Below are positions 11,860-24,910 of a stretch of 64,000 nt of DNA, piece by piece; position 1 is the first letter of the stretch, and the number at the start of each line of letters is the position of its first letter. A model generated the notes under the pieces. That model saw only the letters and a program-made list of their open reading frames with translations. It had not been told where the DNA came from and searched no databases. The translations under genes were made by a program, and so were the position numbers. The DNA is from Locusta migratoria (taxonomy: Eukaryota > Arthropoda > Insecta > Orthoptera > Acrididae): contig CM048751.1 of the NCBI GenBank assembly GCA_026315105.1, forward strand, positions 340,736,649-340,800,648, in the 5' to 3' direction.

Positions 11860-14010
11860 TTTTGCATTACCTACCTTTATGTTTTCTCAGATGGTACAAT
11901 CGACCAAGCAAACTTCATGCTGCAACAAGCCACTTAACCTTAAAAAGCTATCCTACCTTCTCCTAACATATCTCAATATTGGAGTTTCCATCCAAGTTCC
12001 ACTCCAACTCCCCAAACACACTGTCAGCTACCACTCCTTTGCTACAAACTCAGATTGTCTAACCTTCTTGACAACCTCCAACCTTCACAATTGCATCACA
12101 AAGGATAGTAACTCACGATAAAAAAAAAAAAAAATCCACCCCCTTAATGTTCTCAGCCCCTCATCTAATGCTCTCTCCCACCTTTAAATATCTTTTTCAT
12201 CTAAGGGTCTCAGTGAACCTACATTTAATCATGCTGCTTTGATGGAGGACCTAGTTCCCTCAACACACAATGTCAGAGAAAGTACCACTTTGTGTCTCAA
12301 TCTTAAAATCTTTGCAACAGCAAACCTGACCACAGTTCCAACATGATCCACCACCACTATCTCAAAAGAACTGCTTACAAGTCTCCCAAGAATTTGAACA
12401 TCCGTTGTTGCTTTACAACCCCCTTTTCAGGTTCCTGTAATATGACCCTAATCATCCTCTGCAGAATTTACAGCTCTTTGTTCTCTAGAAGGTGATGACC
12501 CCATTATTATCCTTTTAGCAGATAAGGGATCCTCTAGTATGAAACTTGACCAATTGGAGTATGCAAGCAAATGTCTACGACCACCTTTCTGACCCTTCTA
12601 CTTACAGTACTTGCCATCACACTCCCATCCCTGTAGTACAAACTGATCTATGGCACTTCCTTAGAACCTGAGGTTCCTATCAAGGACTAACATAGAAGTT
12701 TGTACCTCATCCAAACCTCACACTTCCAGCTTTTAACTAAGATCCATAAGTGCAATAACCCTGGTCACCTCTTAGTGGCTGGCTTCAAAGCTTCACAAAG
12801 CTGGGTTCAAAGCTGCCTTGGTCGATCATCACCTGCACCTATGGTGCAAACACATCACTCCTACATTAATGATACCATCCATATCCTGATTCACCTGAAA
12901 CCTGTGCCTGTCACACTCCCATCACACACTTTGCTTGCTATAACCTGTCACTGCCGTCTATACCAAGCTTTCCCTTCCGACCCCTCCTAAAGTGGTGTTC
13001 TGTTGCCCACCCTACCTGCACAACATCCTAGTCCAACCCTATGAAACTCCCAGCCCCAACACCTTACCACAGGGATCATAACCTTGTGGAAGACCCCACT
13101 GCAATACCTGGCCAATCCACCCACCCAGAACTTCCTATTCCAGTGCTGTCACAGGTTTATCCTACCCCATCAGAGGTTGGGCCACCTGTGAAAGCAGCCA
13201 TGTTATGTACCAACTCTGCTGCAATTGTTGCACAGCATTTATATTGGTATGACGACAAACCATCTGTTCATCAGGATGAATGGCCACTGCCAAACTGTGG
13301 CAAAAAGCAAGTTGGACCACCCTGTGGCACAGCATGCAGCTGAACACAGCACTCTGGATTTCAATGGCTGCTTTACTACCTGAGCCATCTGGATCCTCCC
13401 CTCCACCGCCAGCACTTCTGAACTGTGTACATGGAAGTTGCCCCTTCAACACATTCTATGGTCCCACAACCATCCTCCCCTCAACCTAAGATAACTTCAC
13501 ATCCCTAAATCCTATGCCTAACATCTTTCCCCCCTCTTCCTTCCCCATTCATTATCCTGCATCTGTTCAATTCATGTCTTCCTTCCAACTTTGTGTTGAC
13601 TCTTACAATATGCCTTTAATTAATTATTTTATTTTTTCCTATCTTTTTCCTGTTTTTATTTATTTTTATTATTATTATTCCTTATTTTTATCATTTCAAA
13701 TCCCCACACTCCTCTGCACCTCTCTTTTATCCTTTTCCATCCCTTTCCTTCACTGTATTCATTTCCGGAATTCAAATTCCCGCCTATCAGAATCTCTACA
13801 ACCCATCACACATCATGGAACTTGCCATCCCCACCTTTACCTGGCATCCTTCCCCCTCTACTCCCACCTCATTCACAGTCTAGATGCTTTAGGTGCTGGT
13901 TGTGTGTGTATAGTTGTCAGAGTAGTTGTGTGAATGTATGTGTTTCTTTTTCTGATAAAGGTCATGGCCAAAAATTTAAGTTGTGTGTGCCTGTCAGCAA
14001 CTCAGTGAGC
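11860..14010 (+). pseudogene. Decayed Penelope-like element, near full length
   Basis: Pieces appear in the PLE order. There is an N-terminal region with GLSEPTFNHAALMEDL (about 12210), equivalent to the PTPKFNHTALVKDL block of PLEs. Next are IIILLADKGSSS (RT fingers, near 12510) and TKIHKCNNPGHL (near 12730). A gap follows where the RT catalytic core should be. Then come a GIY-YIG-like nuclease remnant (LYWYDD/YIGMT with RMNGH, about 13235-13290) and AIWILPSTASTSEL. The 3' part is a pyrimidine-rich tail with long GT-rich sequence to about 14010. Many stops and frameshifts. Protein differences suggest a different family from the copies at 23 and 41 kb. Confidence 0.75.
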
Positions 14011-14079
14011 CTCCCCATGGGTGGGTGGGGGGGGGCGTTGTTACACCAACTTTATGCTTACAAAGAAGTACTTTACCTT

Positions 14080-14464
14080 TCAGGGACAGATCTACATACC
14101 GACCAGGGTCACAGCCGTGAGAACCAGGATGGCTTATTCCTATATCTACCTCGTTATGGGTTGCTTGGAAGGAGCTTGTCTAAGATCCATAAGCCTTCAA
14201 GTCCTGGTTTGGTTTAGATTCATTGATGACATCATTGCTATATGGACTTATGGCAAGGCTGACTGTTTATAATTTTTGGACACTCTTTCTCCCTATTAAA
14301 TTTTACATGGTTCTATATTGACTTCATTCAGTCACAATTTTCTGTCTATATTAAATATACAAAAAACAATAGTATTTACGTTTCCTTCTATATAGCCTTT
14401 GCATCTGAAGTAAATATATTTGATCAGGTGCAGAGTTGCCACTGCAATACACTACCATTCCTAG
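14080..14464 (+). pseudogene. PLE reverse transcriptase fragment, left half of a split copy
   Basis: The frame near 14200-14270 reads LVWFRFIDDIIAIWTYGKAD, the PLE RT active-site block ending in the conserved DD. The fragment stops at ATTCCTAG (14457-14464). Its continuation appears after the second ATTCCTAG at 27741. Confidence 0.75.
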
Positions 14465-15060
14465 TAGGGATGGGTTGAATCCCAATTTTACCAAATCGCA
14501 TCCAAATACCAAATCTCAAATAAAACATGTGCCGAATACAGAACCTGAATCGGATCTTCCAAATCTCAAACCCAAATAATCTGTCAACTCAAGTACATGC
14601 ATTTAAAAAGAATTACTACTCTATCACAGCCAGTGATGAAGAAAAAGCTTTCTTGGATAGGTCCCAAATGACAATATTACAGGAAAATTTAAGAAATTAA
14701 AATTTCATTTAGATTTTTATTTTAAATCTTAAGGATTTTTTAATACCACCCTCCCCTTAAAACAAATATGTATGAAACATTTTGAGATATATGTTGTTTA
14801 GATACTCTAAAAGATAATAAGAAACTTTCTTCACTCTATTACAAACTGTTTCATTTTGATGAAATAAAAAATAATTTCATAATGGTCTTAGAAAGGGCAG
14901 GATTATGTATTTTTTTTTCTTTTTTCAAAGGGAAAGCTTCAAAAAATAAAACCTGAAAAGATGAGTAGATATTTCAATACCACAGTACCTCCAGTCCTTC
15001 TGCAAACATGCATGTACTATAGCCAAACTGCAGTCCCACATTCTTTTCCTCCAGTCCTGT

Positions 15061-15800
15061 TTGTCATTTGACACAATCCCCAAAGGACTCACTTTAAAAG
15101 TTCCCATCTCTGGGTGTAATCCTTCTCTCCATCACTCTCTCCTTCAATTCCAAATTCAGCAGTCCTTAGCTCTCACCCATCTTGTCCTTCAACAGTATGT
15201 TGCCTCTTGTAACCACCACTCCTCTTTCTCTCTAAATTACTTCTCCTCTCAGCACATGGTTCAATTAATGCACTCAGAGCCATCATACAACAAGCCAACT
15301 GTAAACTTGAACTGTATGCCACACAACGCCTAAGAAAACTATCCACCCTACTGGTCCATCATCTCAGAAGAGGTATCCCTCTTCCCATCATCTACAACCA
15401 CCCACCACAACACCACCCTCAAAACCCCCCACTTATTGGCAACAAAACAAGCCTGGCTTCCCCACTGAATCTTCCAATTCCAGCACACACCCCACCCAGA
15501 ACCTATCACAACCATCACCACATCCAGACACCACCCAACACCAATTCCAATTCAGTCCTGAACCTCTCATCCACATCCTTCTCCATTCCAGAAATATCTG
15601 TCCTGTCTAAAGGGTTAACCTTCTGTCCTACACCAAAATTTAATCACACTGCCCTGGTCAAGGATCTCCTCTCATTCACCCGTAACCTCAACTGGAAATA
15701 CCACTTCAGCACTCAATCACAATCTGCTATATTGCGCACTCTCTACAGTTTCAATGCCAACATTACAGACAAAAACCTGAGAAACCTCAAATGAAACTTT
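15061..15800 (+). pseudogene. PLE N-terminal region, decayed
   Basis: Contains TIPKGLTLKVP (15070), a Gln/Leu-rich segment, then PTPKFNH-like sequence reading SVLHQNLITLPWSR/FNHTALVKDLLSFTRNLNWKYHFS across frames (about 15630-15710). This is the region before the RT in PLEs. Several frameshifts. It stops at about 15800. Confidence 0.7.
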
Positions 15801-16859
15801 GCTACCGGACATGTAAAATATTACATTTTTGCATTCAGTTTAACATACTATTAACACTATTAGTAGAACATGTTTAAAAATAGTATGTTGATTTAAACAT
15901 AAATTTGGCTGTCCTTTAACGTACGGTAATTTTCAACTTTTGATACTTTCATAAGTAATAGCTACAAAAACTAAAAATGCATTACACTTAGTTACGGAAT
16001 ATGTTGAGCCTATAAAGGTACTAATTTGCATAAAAGAACAATATTACATGTTATAACTATTGCACAACATGACTACATATGTACCTTTTGTTTAAATAAA
16101 TTAGGGCAGACCATATTTTATATATCACTGGATCCTAAATTAAATACTGATCATTTTTCACATACTAAAATTAATAATCCATTTGGTATTAAGGAACTAG
16201 CTTCAAAATAGACAAAACTACGATGCCTTTATACAAATCCAAATTTATAAAAAATTAGACCACAAATTGAAATACATTAAAATTATGTGCCTCAATAATA
16301 GTACACCTTCATAATATTGCCAAAACAGATAAGTGTGCACTTGAAAAACATGAATAACATAAATAAATTGAGTTATTTTAAAAATAATGTGTACCACATT
16401 AAATACAAATTTCCTGAAACAAGTACACAAACTAAACTAAATAGTAGTAATGTAAATGCAATATTTCAAGTTGAACATTTTGAAGTATTTCAAGTACTCC
16501 TGTATTAGTTATTTAATAACTGCAGAACATAGTACTTTATATTATTATGTAGTTCCATTGTAGAGAAGCCATGTTTTGTCACTCTGTTCGTAGTCACAAA
16601 CCTGTAAGCAGCTCTTTTGTCTTGCTGCTGCATTTATTTATTATTCATTTATTTATTTTTATTTTGGACATTGTGCAACTATGTGTCTGGTTTAATATTC
16701 ATTTAAATGGAAATAAAATCATTTCCATATCAACTGACATGTTTGTGATTTACAAAACTATCCTGACACATCAATCTTTCAGTGAATGCTGAAGATAGCT
16801 CACAAAGCAGTGGACTTCAGCCACCATATAAGATAAGTTCTATTTTAAGGAATGATGTC
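15801..16859. other. AT-rich stretch without recognised gene
   Basis: Low-complexity AT-rich sequence between two PLE pieces; it may be an insertion into one PLE copy but I see no clear ends. Confidence 0.35.
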
Positions 16860-17275
16860 ATTAGAACAACCCCATGGCAACAGAGCCACTATTGAACCCT
16901 GTCTTGAACAATTCCGACCTCCCTCCCAAAAACATCCTCCTGCTGTTCCTTAAAAACATCCCTTGCAGGCATTCCAGGAATTGCTCACATCCTGCATTGC
17001 TTCCCAATCCTTCCTGAATAACAAATCAACCACTCCTAACATCAGCCCATCTGAATCCAAAGACATGTGAGAACTGAAAGCAGACCCCTCCATTGTAATT
17101 CTCCCAGCGGACAAGGGTTCAACAACTGTTGTACTTGATCGAGGGGAGTACATGGAAGAAGGGCTGCGTCAACTCTCGGACACCTCTACCTGCTAACCTG
17201 TTCCTCATGACCCCATTCCCCCAGCCCAGGCTGAACTACAGAAAAACCTTAAACCCTAGGTCCCTCACAAGGTCT
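16860..17275 (+). pseudogene. PLE fragment with RT fingers motif
   Basis: Reads TPNISPSESKDM then ELKADPSIVILPADKGST and VVLDRGEYMEEGLRQLSDT (about 17030-17190). ILPADKG is a PLE RT landmark. Possibly the same copy as 15061-15800, cut off at 17275 by the LTR that follows. Confidence 0.75.
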
Positions 17276-17281
17276 CACCAC

Positions 17282-17995
17282 TGTGTAAGTTAGCAGTAAG
17301 GGCTTGAAAACCTACGATTACTGTAGTTTTGCTAACTTTGTGAATGTCCTCAATTGATAAAGGGGCAAATTAAAGGACATCGGGCTAAATACGTTTTTAG
17401 GTCATTTACGTGGTTCCAAATATGTGATTGAAAAACAGAAATAATAAAAAAAACGGAATATTTTCAAATTTTGTACTGCACTTAGAACAAGGACGGGGAC
17501 ATCCACGGTTTTGACTTTACGCATAAAAAAATAATTAGTACCTATTTATTATTTTTTTATATTGGAAATAGTAGAAAATGATAAGTCCAATATCAATTAG
17601 AATTAGCTTAAGGAAACTGTATTAAATTAGTCTAAGTAAATTATAAACTATTAGTTATTTTGCTGTAATGTAAAAGTGCTGTACGCAAGCCAGTGGGAAA
17701 GGCCGGCGGAAGGAGACAAGTGAAGGGAATGGTGTGAGGGAGAGAGGACGTGGGAAGATGTGAACATGCATCGGTTTTTTGAGATGTATTAGAGGATAGC
17801 AAATAACTTTGTGTAATTACTGATCATCCATAAGTAGACACTTAAGAAATTATTAAATATAATTGAGACCAAAAGCCCAAGTGTTAAGTCATTTATGAGG
17901 CAGTAAGCCTGTTAGAGTGTTCCCAGTTACCATGTGTTTCCAGAAAAGTGATACCAAGAGCAAGAAGAGATGAGATAAGAACGTGCTTAGTTACA
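17282..17995 (+). repeat. Putative 5' LTR of LTR/gag element 1
   Basis: Starts TGTGTAAG where PLE homology stops and ends TTACA two bases before a primer-binding-site-like sequence. No second LTR copy lies in the window, so the edges rest on TG/CA, the PBS and the PLE break. Confidence 0.5.
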
Positions 17996-17997
17996 AA

Positions 17998-18014
17998 TGG
18001 TGCCCCAGGTGAAG
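17998..18014 (+). other. Primer-binding-site-like sequence
   Basis: TGGTGCCCCAGGTGAAG. It starts with TGG, as expected for pairing with a tRNA 3' CCA end, two bases after the putative LTR. A degraded relative (TGGGGCCTTCCAGGTGAAG) sits in the same place in element 2 at 33545. Confidence 0.6.
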
Positions 18015-18488
18015 AACATTTTGTGCAATTCTGATATTCACACTATGATTGAGCTCACAAGACTTTAGAACAATTGCTAGGAATTGTATAACAGTGAATT
18101 TGTGAGACTTAACGAAGTACAGGCACGCGGCCACGAGCAGGTGCAACATTAAAACAGTGAACGCGCAGAATATGAATGGCTTTAGAGATTTTGTAAACTT
18201 TTGTTTTAGGCATTAATTGAACTTTGAAAAAGGTGTCATGGTGGGAAGAAGTATCAACGAGAACCAATGGTGAAGGGAGACAATGGATGTCCGTCATGGA
18301 TCAGCAGCCAATCAGCGGGTAGTGGAGAAAAACTACAAAGAGACGGCCTAGCAGATTGTTTTTGAAGAAACCGGATCAACAGCTGATCAGCACCATGTGA
18401 AAGGGAACAGCAGTATATCAGCAACAACACACGAAAACAACTAAGAACAGGTAAGTAAACACTGTCATATTACCTAAATATTTCTCGT

Positions 18489-20330
18489 ATGTTCAAAGTG
18501 TACAACATGGAAGAAAATAAGTTTGAACATGAAGTGTTGTTGGACAAAAACAAGGGGGGATGTGTTGATAATGTTAATACATGTAAATTAAATGATATTG
18601 TTTATGTTAATGGGGAGGGAGAACACAGCGGTTTCAAATCTAGTGGGGAAGCATCATCTATCGGTGTAATGAAACTAAACATAGTTGGTGACAAAGTGTC
18701 TCCGATTTCACCGACAGTACTTGAACCGTGCAGGAATGGAGAAGTATTGATTTGTTATGTAGCACAATAATTAAATTTAATGATTCAGAAATTAATGTTG
18801 AAAATTTGCAGGGCTATGGACCAGAGGATGCAGATTGTAATAGTGCAAATTCTGTACCTGAGGGTCCACCTAATGAAACAGATAAAAGTGGCACTATAGG
18901 AGGGGATGATGCTATAATGGCATTTTTGAGGAAAATGAATGATTATATGAATGGCATGAACAATAACATGAATAATATTAGGCAGAATGGAAATAATGTA
19001 GAAAGAGATTGGTGTCATTAATGACAATTTGATAAAACTAGATCAAAAAATAAAGACTGTTGAGGAATCTTGCAACAAGAAAATCTACACTATAGATTTA
19101 GAAGCGAAAGATTTGTTAAAGAAATTCCATGGGACTTGTATCTCAGGACAAAACCAAGTGATGGCATTTTGTGAGGATAAAGTGAAAGATGTTTCTAAAA
19201 AATGTGAGGATAATAGATTAAAGATAGTTAAGTTTTGTTCAGAAAACTATAATGAGATGGAGGGCAAAATTAACCGGATCAGCAGTAGTTTTACATCAAA
19301 AGTTGAAACAGAGGTAAACAAAAAATGTGTTGCTGCCGTGGGGGAGGAAATTAAGAAAGTGCAAAATTCTATAGATACTAAGTTGAGTGAAATAGAACAA
19401 TAAGTGAAAGAGACTGTGAAAATGAAGTGAGTAAGGTAAGTTTAGGGACAACTCAGGTGGGGCCAACACTTAATAAAATGTTCAAAGTTTTTGAGCCAAA
19501 TGGACCATAACCCTGTAGCATTCCTGGGGGATTTTAGGAGTTTACCCAATAATATGAGTGATGTGGAGAAGATAGAGTATATGAAGGGTTATATGAGGGA
19601 AGACGCGTATAGTTGGGCAGCTGATGTGGCTGAGACATGTACGACATGGGAAGATTTTAAGAAACAGTATATAGAGAAATTCTGGTCACAGAAGAGGAGG
19701 AACTTGTTACTGCAAGCTTTTATGAGTGGTAGTACATATGATTTATATCAGGGCACTATGAGGCAGTTTTGTCAAGAATGGGTGAGAACAGCAAAACAAC
19801 TGAGTGCAGAAATGAAAGCTCCACCAGTACTGATAGGAAACTTGATAAACAAGTCGCCTCAAAGAATTAGGTGTATGTTGTTACCAGCTACAAAGAAATA
19901 CATAATGACTTCCTAAATTATTTGGAAGAAGTAGAAAGGATAGACTCAAAGGGGGAAATTACTCAGGGAATGGGAGACAAGACCAGAATCATTTCCAAAC
20001 AAATGGAACATACTATGAGAGTAATAATAGGAATCGTGGAACAAGTGGGTACCAGAAAAACAGTCAAGGAAACCGGTGGAAGTGGTTTTGAGGCTAATCA
20101 GAGGAATATTGGGGGCCACGGCACAATAATGGGGGTAATTTTGGTAATCACCAAAGAAAACATTGGGAACAACAGATCAATGATGGACATTTTTGGAATC
20201 AGGGGAATCAGTACAGAAATCAAAGTAATAATTGGGTAGTAAATGGACACAATGGAGATAGTAATGAATGGGGAGGTGGCAGAGGTCAACAACATGATGA
20301 GAATGGAAATTTTGGTCAAAACCGTTTAAA
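18489..20330 (+). pseudogene. LTR retrotransposon gag, frameshifted
   Basis: N-terminal frames at 18489-18770 and 18728-19021 are acidic and end in an Asn/Met-rich stretch. 19029-19403 is a coiled coil. 19491-19916 is the capsid-like part (YSWAADVAETCTTWEDFKKQYIEKFW), matching the W...F...F pattern of retrotransposon gag. A Gly/Asn-rich basic tail follows to about 20330, a likely RNA-binding region. At least three frame changes and a stop at 19401 make it inactive. The leader has an ACAG|GTAAGT donor-like site at 18451. The gag at 38124 shares the capsid motif and layout. Confidence 0.75.
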
Positions 20331-20570
20331 CTGAGAAAGGCGTAGGTTGGGTTTCGAACCTGGGCAGGGCATGAAAAAGAACCATGGGTAAACAACAAGG
20401 CACACAGTCACGGGAAAACCACAAATTATAATAATCGACATTGTAATGTAGTAAATAGACATAAACCAAACAAATGGAATGAAGTTAAATTAGTAGAAAT
20501 AACTGGTCATCTGGAAGATAAGGTAGTAGGTAGAAATAATTAAAAGATTGCCATAGAAAACAAAAAAGGG

Positions 20571-20969
20571 GTGTCTAGATCAGAAGAGAGAAACAAGGTG
20601 GAGGAAAAGAAGTCCTTAATGGATAGTGATGTAATGTGTAAGTTGCAGTCAGATATGAAAGTAAGTGGTGATGTACTGCCAAAAGATAGTAGAGGGGAGA
20701 TGATTGTGGAAGAAGTGGGAGTGGAAGACAAAAAAGAAATGAGTGGTGTTTTGGACACGGGGGATGGGGTTAATCTTGTAAGTAAATGTTTGGATGCCAA
20801 TGAAAATCTTGAACTTTTGGGAGTTGTTAAAAAGGTAAGATGTTTATCTTTGTGGGTTAAAGAGGAATTAAGGGATCAAGTAATTGGTAAAATGTTTAGT
20901 GGAGAAGGTGAGAGCAGTGATTACAAATCCAAAGAGGGATTAGTAGGGGAGAATGAGGTGGAAGATTAA
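20571..20969 (+). pseudogene. Possible protease region of element 1
   Basis: A 132-residue frame with a charged lead and then VLDTGDGVNLVSK (near 20752), like the DTGA active-site motif of retroviral-type aspartic proteases but with Asp for Ala. It sits downstream of gag as expected for pol. Sequence is then lost at the PLE insertion at 21141. The assignment rests on one motif. Confidence 0.45.
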
Positions 20970-21140
20970 AATCAGGATGGTTGAATGTACTTTTGATCAT
21001 AATGATGAGTTGATTAGAATAAAAAAATTGGTTGGAGAAGTAGTGGGGGAGGATATCATAGAATGGAGGGAAACGGAGAGGCAAAAATAATAAATTACTG
21101 TATGGCACATTACCAGAGTTGGTGAAAATTTTGAGGATCT

Positions 21141-23340
21141 ATTAGAGGACTTAAGTTTCCAATACGTTTTGGGAATGCAGCCACGAGAATTCAATTTCCT
21201 CCAATATTTTCGCCGAGTAACGTCTGGCCATCTTCAGGGTGAGCCTCAAGACTACCGACAAGGTGCCAGGCGCGGCCTTATATTCCTCAGCACGGCGGCA
21301 CTGCACATGTGGGTCACAGATGTTGGTCAGCGGCAAAGAGGCATGTACACTTACTTGTGCGTGCCCCCGTGATGGAAACAATCAGCTACTCAATTCGCCT
21401 AGTGATGTATGCTCAGCGGCAGCAGTACTGTGACGATGTCTTTGCAATTCCATTACATTTAGAGCTGGAATCCATGCCTTATCTAAATTAAAACCACTGT
21501 CTCTATTTATTAAGTTTTCTGCTACTCTAATGTCTATTGCTTCCTTAAAAATGGAATCCCAGAAGGAAGAGGTCAGTGTTAAAATTCTCATGTCACCGTA
21601 GTTCATAGAGTGACCTGTACTGATACAATGTTCTGCCACAGCTGACTTGTCTGGTTGTAACAAACGTGTGTATCTTTGGTTTTCAATGCACCTTTCATGA
21701 ACAGTGCGAGTTTAACCTATATAAGAATTTTCACAGTTTTCACTGGGAATCTGATACACACATGCCTTACGAAGTAACAAGTCATCCTTCACAGAACCGA
21801 GTAGGGCTGCAATTTTCAAAGGAGGTCGGAAGATCACTTTGACATTATGTTTTTCAAGTACTCAACTGATCTTTGATGAAAGAGCACCCATGTAAGGTAA
21901 AAACACTCTTGATTTGAAGACATTGCTTTCTTCATCTTGTGGCTGATGTATTTGCATATTAGGTTTCACGTTGAATGCCCTACGTTTTTGTTGCTCGGTA
22001 TATCCATTTGTTTTGAAAATCTTCTTCAAGTGTTTGAGTTCCTCCTGTAAGTTGTCACTATTGGATATACGATGTGCCCTGTGCACCAAAGTCTTGAGAA
22101 TGCGTACTGTTTGCGAAGGGTGATGGCAGCTACTGGCCTGTAAATACAAATTTGTATGTGTAGGTTTACGGCACACAGCATGCTCTAATGTACCATCATT
22201 CTTACATTGAACAAGGACATCTAAAAATGGCAGGCAGCCATCCTTTTTGATTTCCATTGTAAATTTAATTCTAGCGTGGATGGAATTTAGATGGTCTAGA
22301 AATCGATGCAATTCTTCCTTCCCATGAGGCCATATTACGAAAGTATCATCCATGTACCTCCAGAAAACTGTGGTTTTGAAACATGCCTAGCTCAGTGCCT
22401 TTTCCTCAAAGTCTTCCATAAACAAATTAACCACCAGAGGGGAGAAAGGGTTTCCCATAGCAACTCCATTGATCTGCTCATAAAATTCACTGTTAAATTG
22501 AAAATAAGATGACTGGAGTACGTGCTTAAATAAGGCTGTGATGTTTTGGTCGAAATGTTGGCCAATAAGAGATAAAGAATCTATTAAAGGTACCTTGGTG
22601 TATAGTGATACCACATCAAAACTTACAAGCACATCTGTAGTATTGAGCCTGAAGTTGCTAAGTCTCTGAATAAAATCCATAGAATTTCGAATATCATGAC
22701 TACACTTTCCCACCAATGGTTTCAATAGTGAAGCTAAATACTTAGCAGCAGGATACACTGGTGAACCAATGGAACTCGTTATTGGCCACAAAGACAAATC
22801 TTCCAGGTGCTCATCCTTGTCTAGCTTGTGAACTTTTGGAAGTCCATAAAATCTTGGTGGTACTGCACCTCTCACTTTCAAATCTCTTGTAACTTCCTTT
22901 GATAGTGATGAGGCATTTAGTAAGGCAGCAGTCCTTAATCTCACCTTATTAGTTGGATCTTTGTCGATCTTCCAGTATGCACCAGAATCAAGGAAGCTAT
23001 ATATCTTCTCATTATAGGCTTCCATGGGCAGAAGGATGGTTGCGTTGCCATTATCAGAATGGAGGATGACCGTGTCAGTGTCCTCACAGAGCTTTCTTAT
23101 AGCAACCCTTTCTTCATTAGAGATGTTATGTTTTTGTGGACGATGTTTCATGATTGTTCAGCAACTTTCACGTCTGATTTCTTCAGCTGAATTCTATGAT
23201 AGCGGTCTGACAGCTTCTTCACTGGCCCTGATGAAAGATGAGATCGGCAAAGTTTTGGGAGTGGGGGCAAAATTTAGCCCTTTACTTGAGACAGAGACTG
23301 CAGCTTCATCCAAGTCCTTACTAAATGCCTTACTGCTGCC
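21141..23340 (-). pseudogene. Penelope-like element with RT and GIY-YIG domains, stop codons only
   Basis: The minus frame from about 23300 reads SKGLNFAPTPKTLP, then SDNGNATILLPM, FYGLPKVHK, FDVVSLYTKVPL, a GVAMGNPFSPL block and FWRYMDDTFV (RT active site), then FLDVLVQCKNDGTLEHAVCRKPTHT. A GIY-YIG nuclease remnant ends it (CVYQIPSENCENSYIG, AEHCISTGHSMNY). From 23151 to 21382 all pieces share one frame, broken only by stops at 22387 (TAG), 21862 (TGA) and 21712 (TAA). Two more stops lie just before 23151. Non-coding sequence at 21141-21380 is the 3' end. It interrupts LTR/gag element 1 and lies in sense orientation to the host gene. Confidence 0.9.
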
Positions 23341-24842
23341 TTACTAAATGGATCATCTCTATCAAAAGAAGTTACAAGAGGCCTTCCTTAAGACACAGCA
23401 GTTGCACCACCTGGTTTGGTATAGATTCATAGATGATATCTTTATGGTCTGAACTCATGGTGAAGAAACCCTTCTGAACTTCCTTCATGACCTTAACTCC
23501 TTCTCCAACCTAAAACTCACTTGGTCCTTCTCTAGAACTCAAGCCACCTTCCTTGATGTTGACCTTGCCCACCCCATGAATAAGCAACAGTACCTCTACT
23601 TTGACAGCTGCCATCCCTTCCATATTAAATGATCCCTTCCCTACAGCCTAGACATTCATGGAAAACGTATCTGCTCCCGTAACGAATCCCTCATCACCTA
23701 CAACAACAATCTATCCAATGCTTTCCTCTCCTGCAACTACCCTACAGACCTCGTCTACAAGCACATATCTTGAGCTGTCCATTCCTCCCCTTCCAACAAC
23801 AATGTTCCTAACCCCAGACCACCCAGAAGCATCCCATTAGTCAACCAGTACCATCCTGGCCTGGAATGCCTCAACAAACTGCTCTGGCAGGGCTATGACT
23901 TTCTCAGGTCATGCCCTGAGATGAGATCATCACTCCAAACTGTTCTTCCCACACCATGCAGAGCAGCCTTCCACCATCCTCCCAACCTCCGCAACATACT
24001 CGTCCAATCTTACAACATCCCAAAACCAACCTCCCTACCTAATGGTTCCTATCTCTGCAACCAATCCCTCTACAAAACCTGTCCTATGTATTCCCCCACT
24101 ACCACATACTCCAGCCCCACCACAGGTAAAACCTACCGTATTCAGGGCAGGGCCACATGCAAGACAACACACATCATATATCAATGACATGTGTCCACTG
24201 TGCAGCCTTTTATGTTGGTATGACTACTGACAAATTGGCTTAGCGGATGAATGGTCACAGATGGACTGTTCGCCTGGGGGACACCCAATATCCTGTGACA
24301 AAGCATGCCCTCCAGCATGACACCAGGGACCTTGCCACATGTTACACCACACGTACCATTTGGATACTGCCAACTACCACCAATCCCTCACAGCTACAGA
24401 GATGGGAACTTGCCCTCCAACATATCCTCTCCTCCTACCACACCCCAGGCCGAAATCTACACTAACCTCTCCCCTTCCTCGATCCTCAACTTACCTATCC
24501 ATTATCCCTTCCCTATCCCCCCTCCTCTCTTTCTCTCTCTCTCTCTCTCTCAGACATACTGTCTGCCTAGGTGTACTTGTGTCTGTGTAAATGTGTGTGT
24601 GTGTGTATTACCCTCCTTTCCTCCCCCCCCCCCCCCCCAAGGTAAGTCTTTCCTGTCCCGGGATTGGAATGACTTCCTACCCACTCCCTTAAAACCCTCA
24701 TAACTTCCTTTTCCCTCTCCTTCCCTTCTGCCTGACGAAGCAGCTAGGCTGAGAAAGCTTGCGTTTGTGTGTGTGTGTGTCTGTGTGATTATTTGTTTGT
24801 TTGTTGCTATCACTGCCTGTGCTCCTTCGCCTGGTAAGTGGA
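23341..24842 (+). pseudogene. Penelope-like element, 3' half with tail
   Basis: Begins within the RT just before LVWYRFIDDIF (about 23420) and continues through a FLDVDLAHP block and the CNQSLYKTC linker near 24058. It then reads the GIY-YIG region FYVGMTTDKLA, RMNGHRWTVRLGDTQYPV and ELALQHILSSYHTPG. Stops interrupt it in several places. The tail has AAGGTAAGTC at 24639, GGGATTGGAATG, a pyrimidine tract, CTGACGA...GAAAGC (24732-24757) and a terminal CTGGTAAGTG at 24831. It abuts the minus-strand PLE tail-to-tail with that element's 5' end. Confidence 0.85.
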
Positions 24843-24910
24843 CTTCATCTATTTTTTACGTATATTTTTCCTGTTAGGAGTTTTTCCTCTATAATATATA
24901 TATATATATA

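Noticed and set aside
24305..24703. Extra plus-strand genes overlapping the PLE nuclease region
   Set aside because: They are alternative-frame shadows of the PLE frame and its pyrimidine tail.
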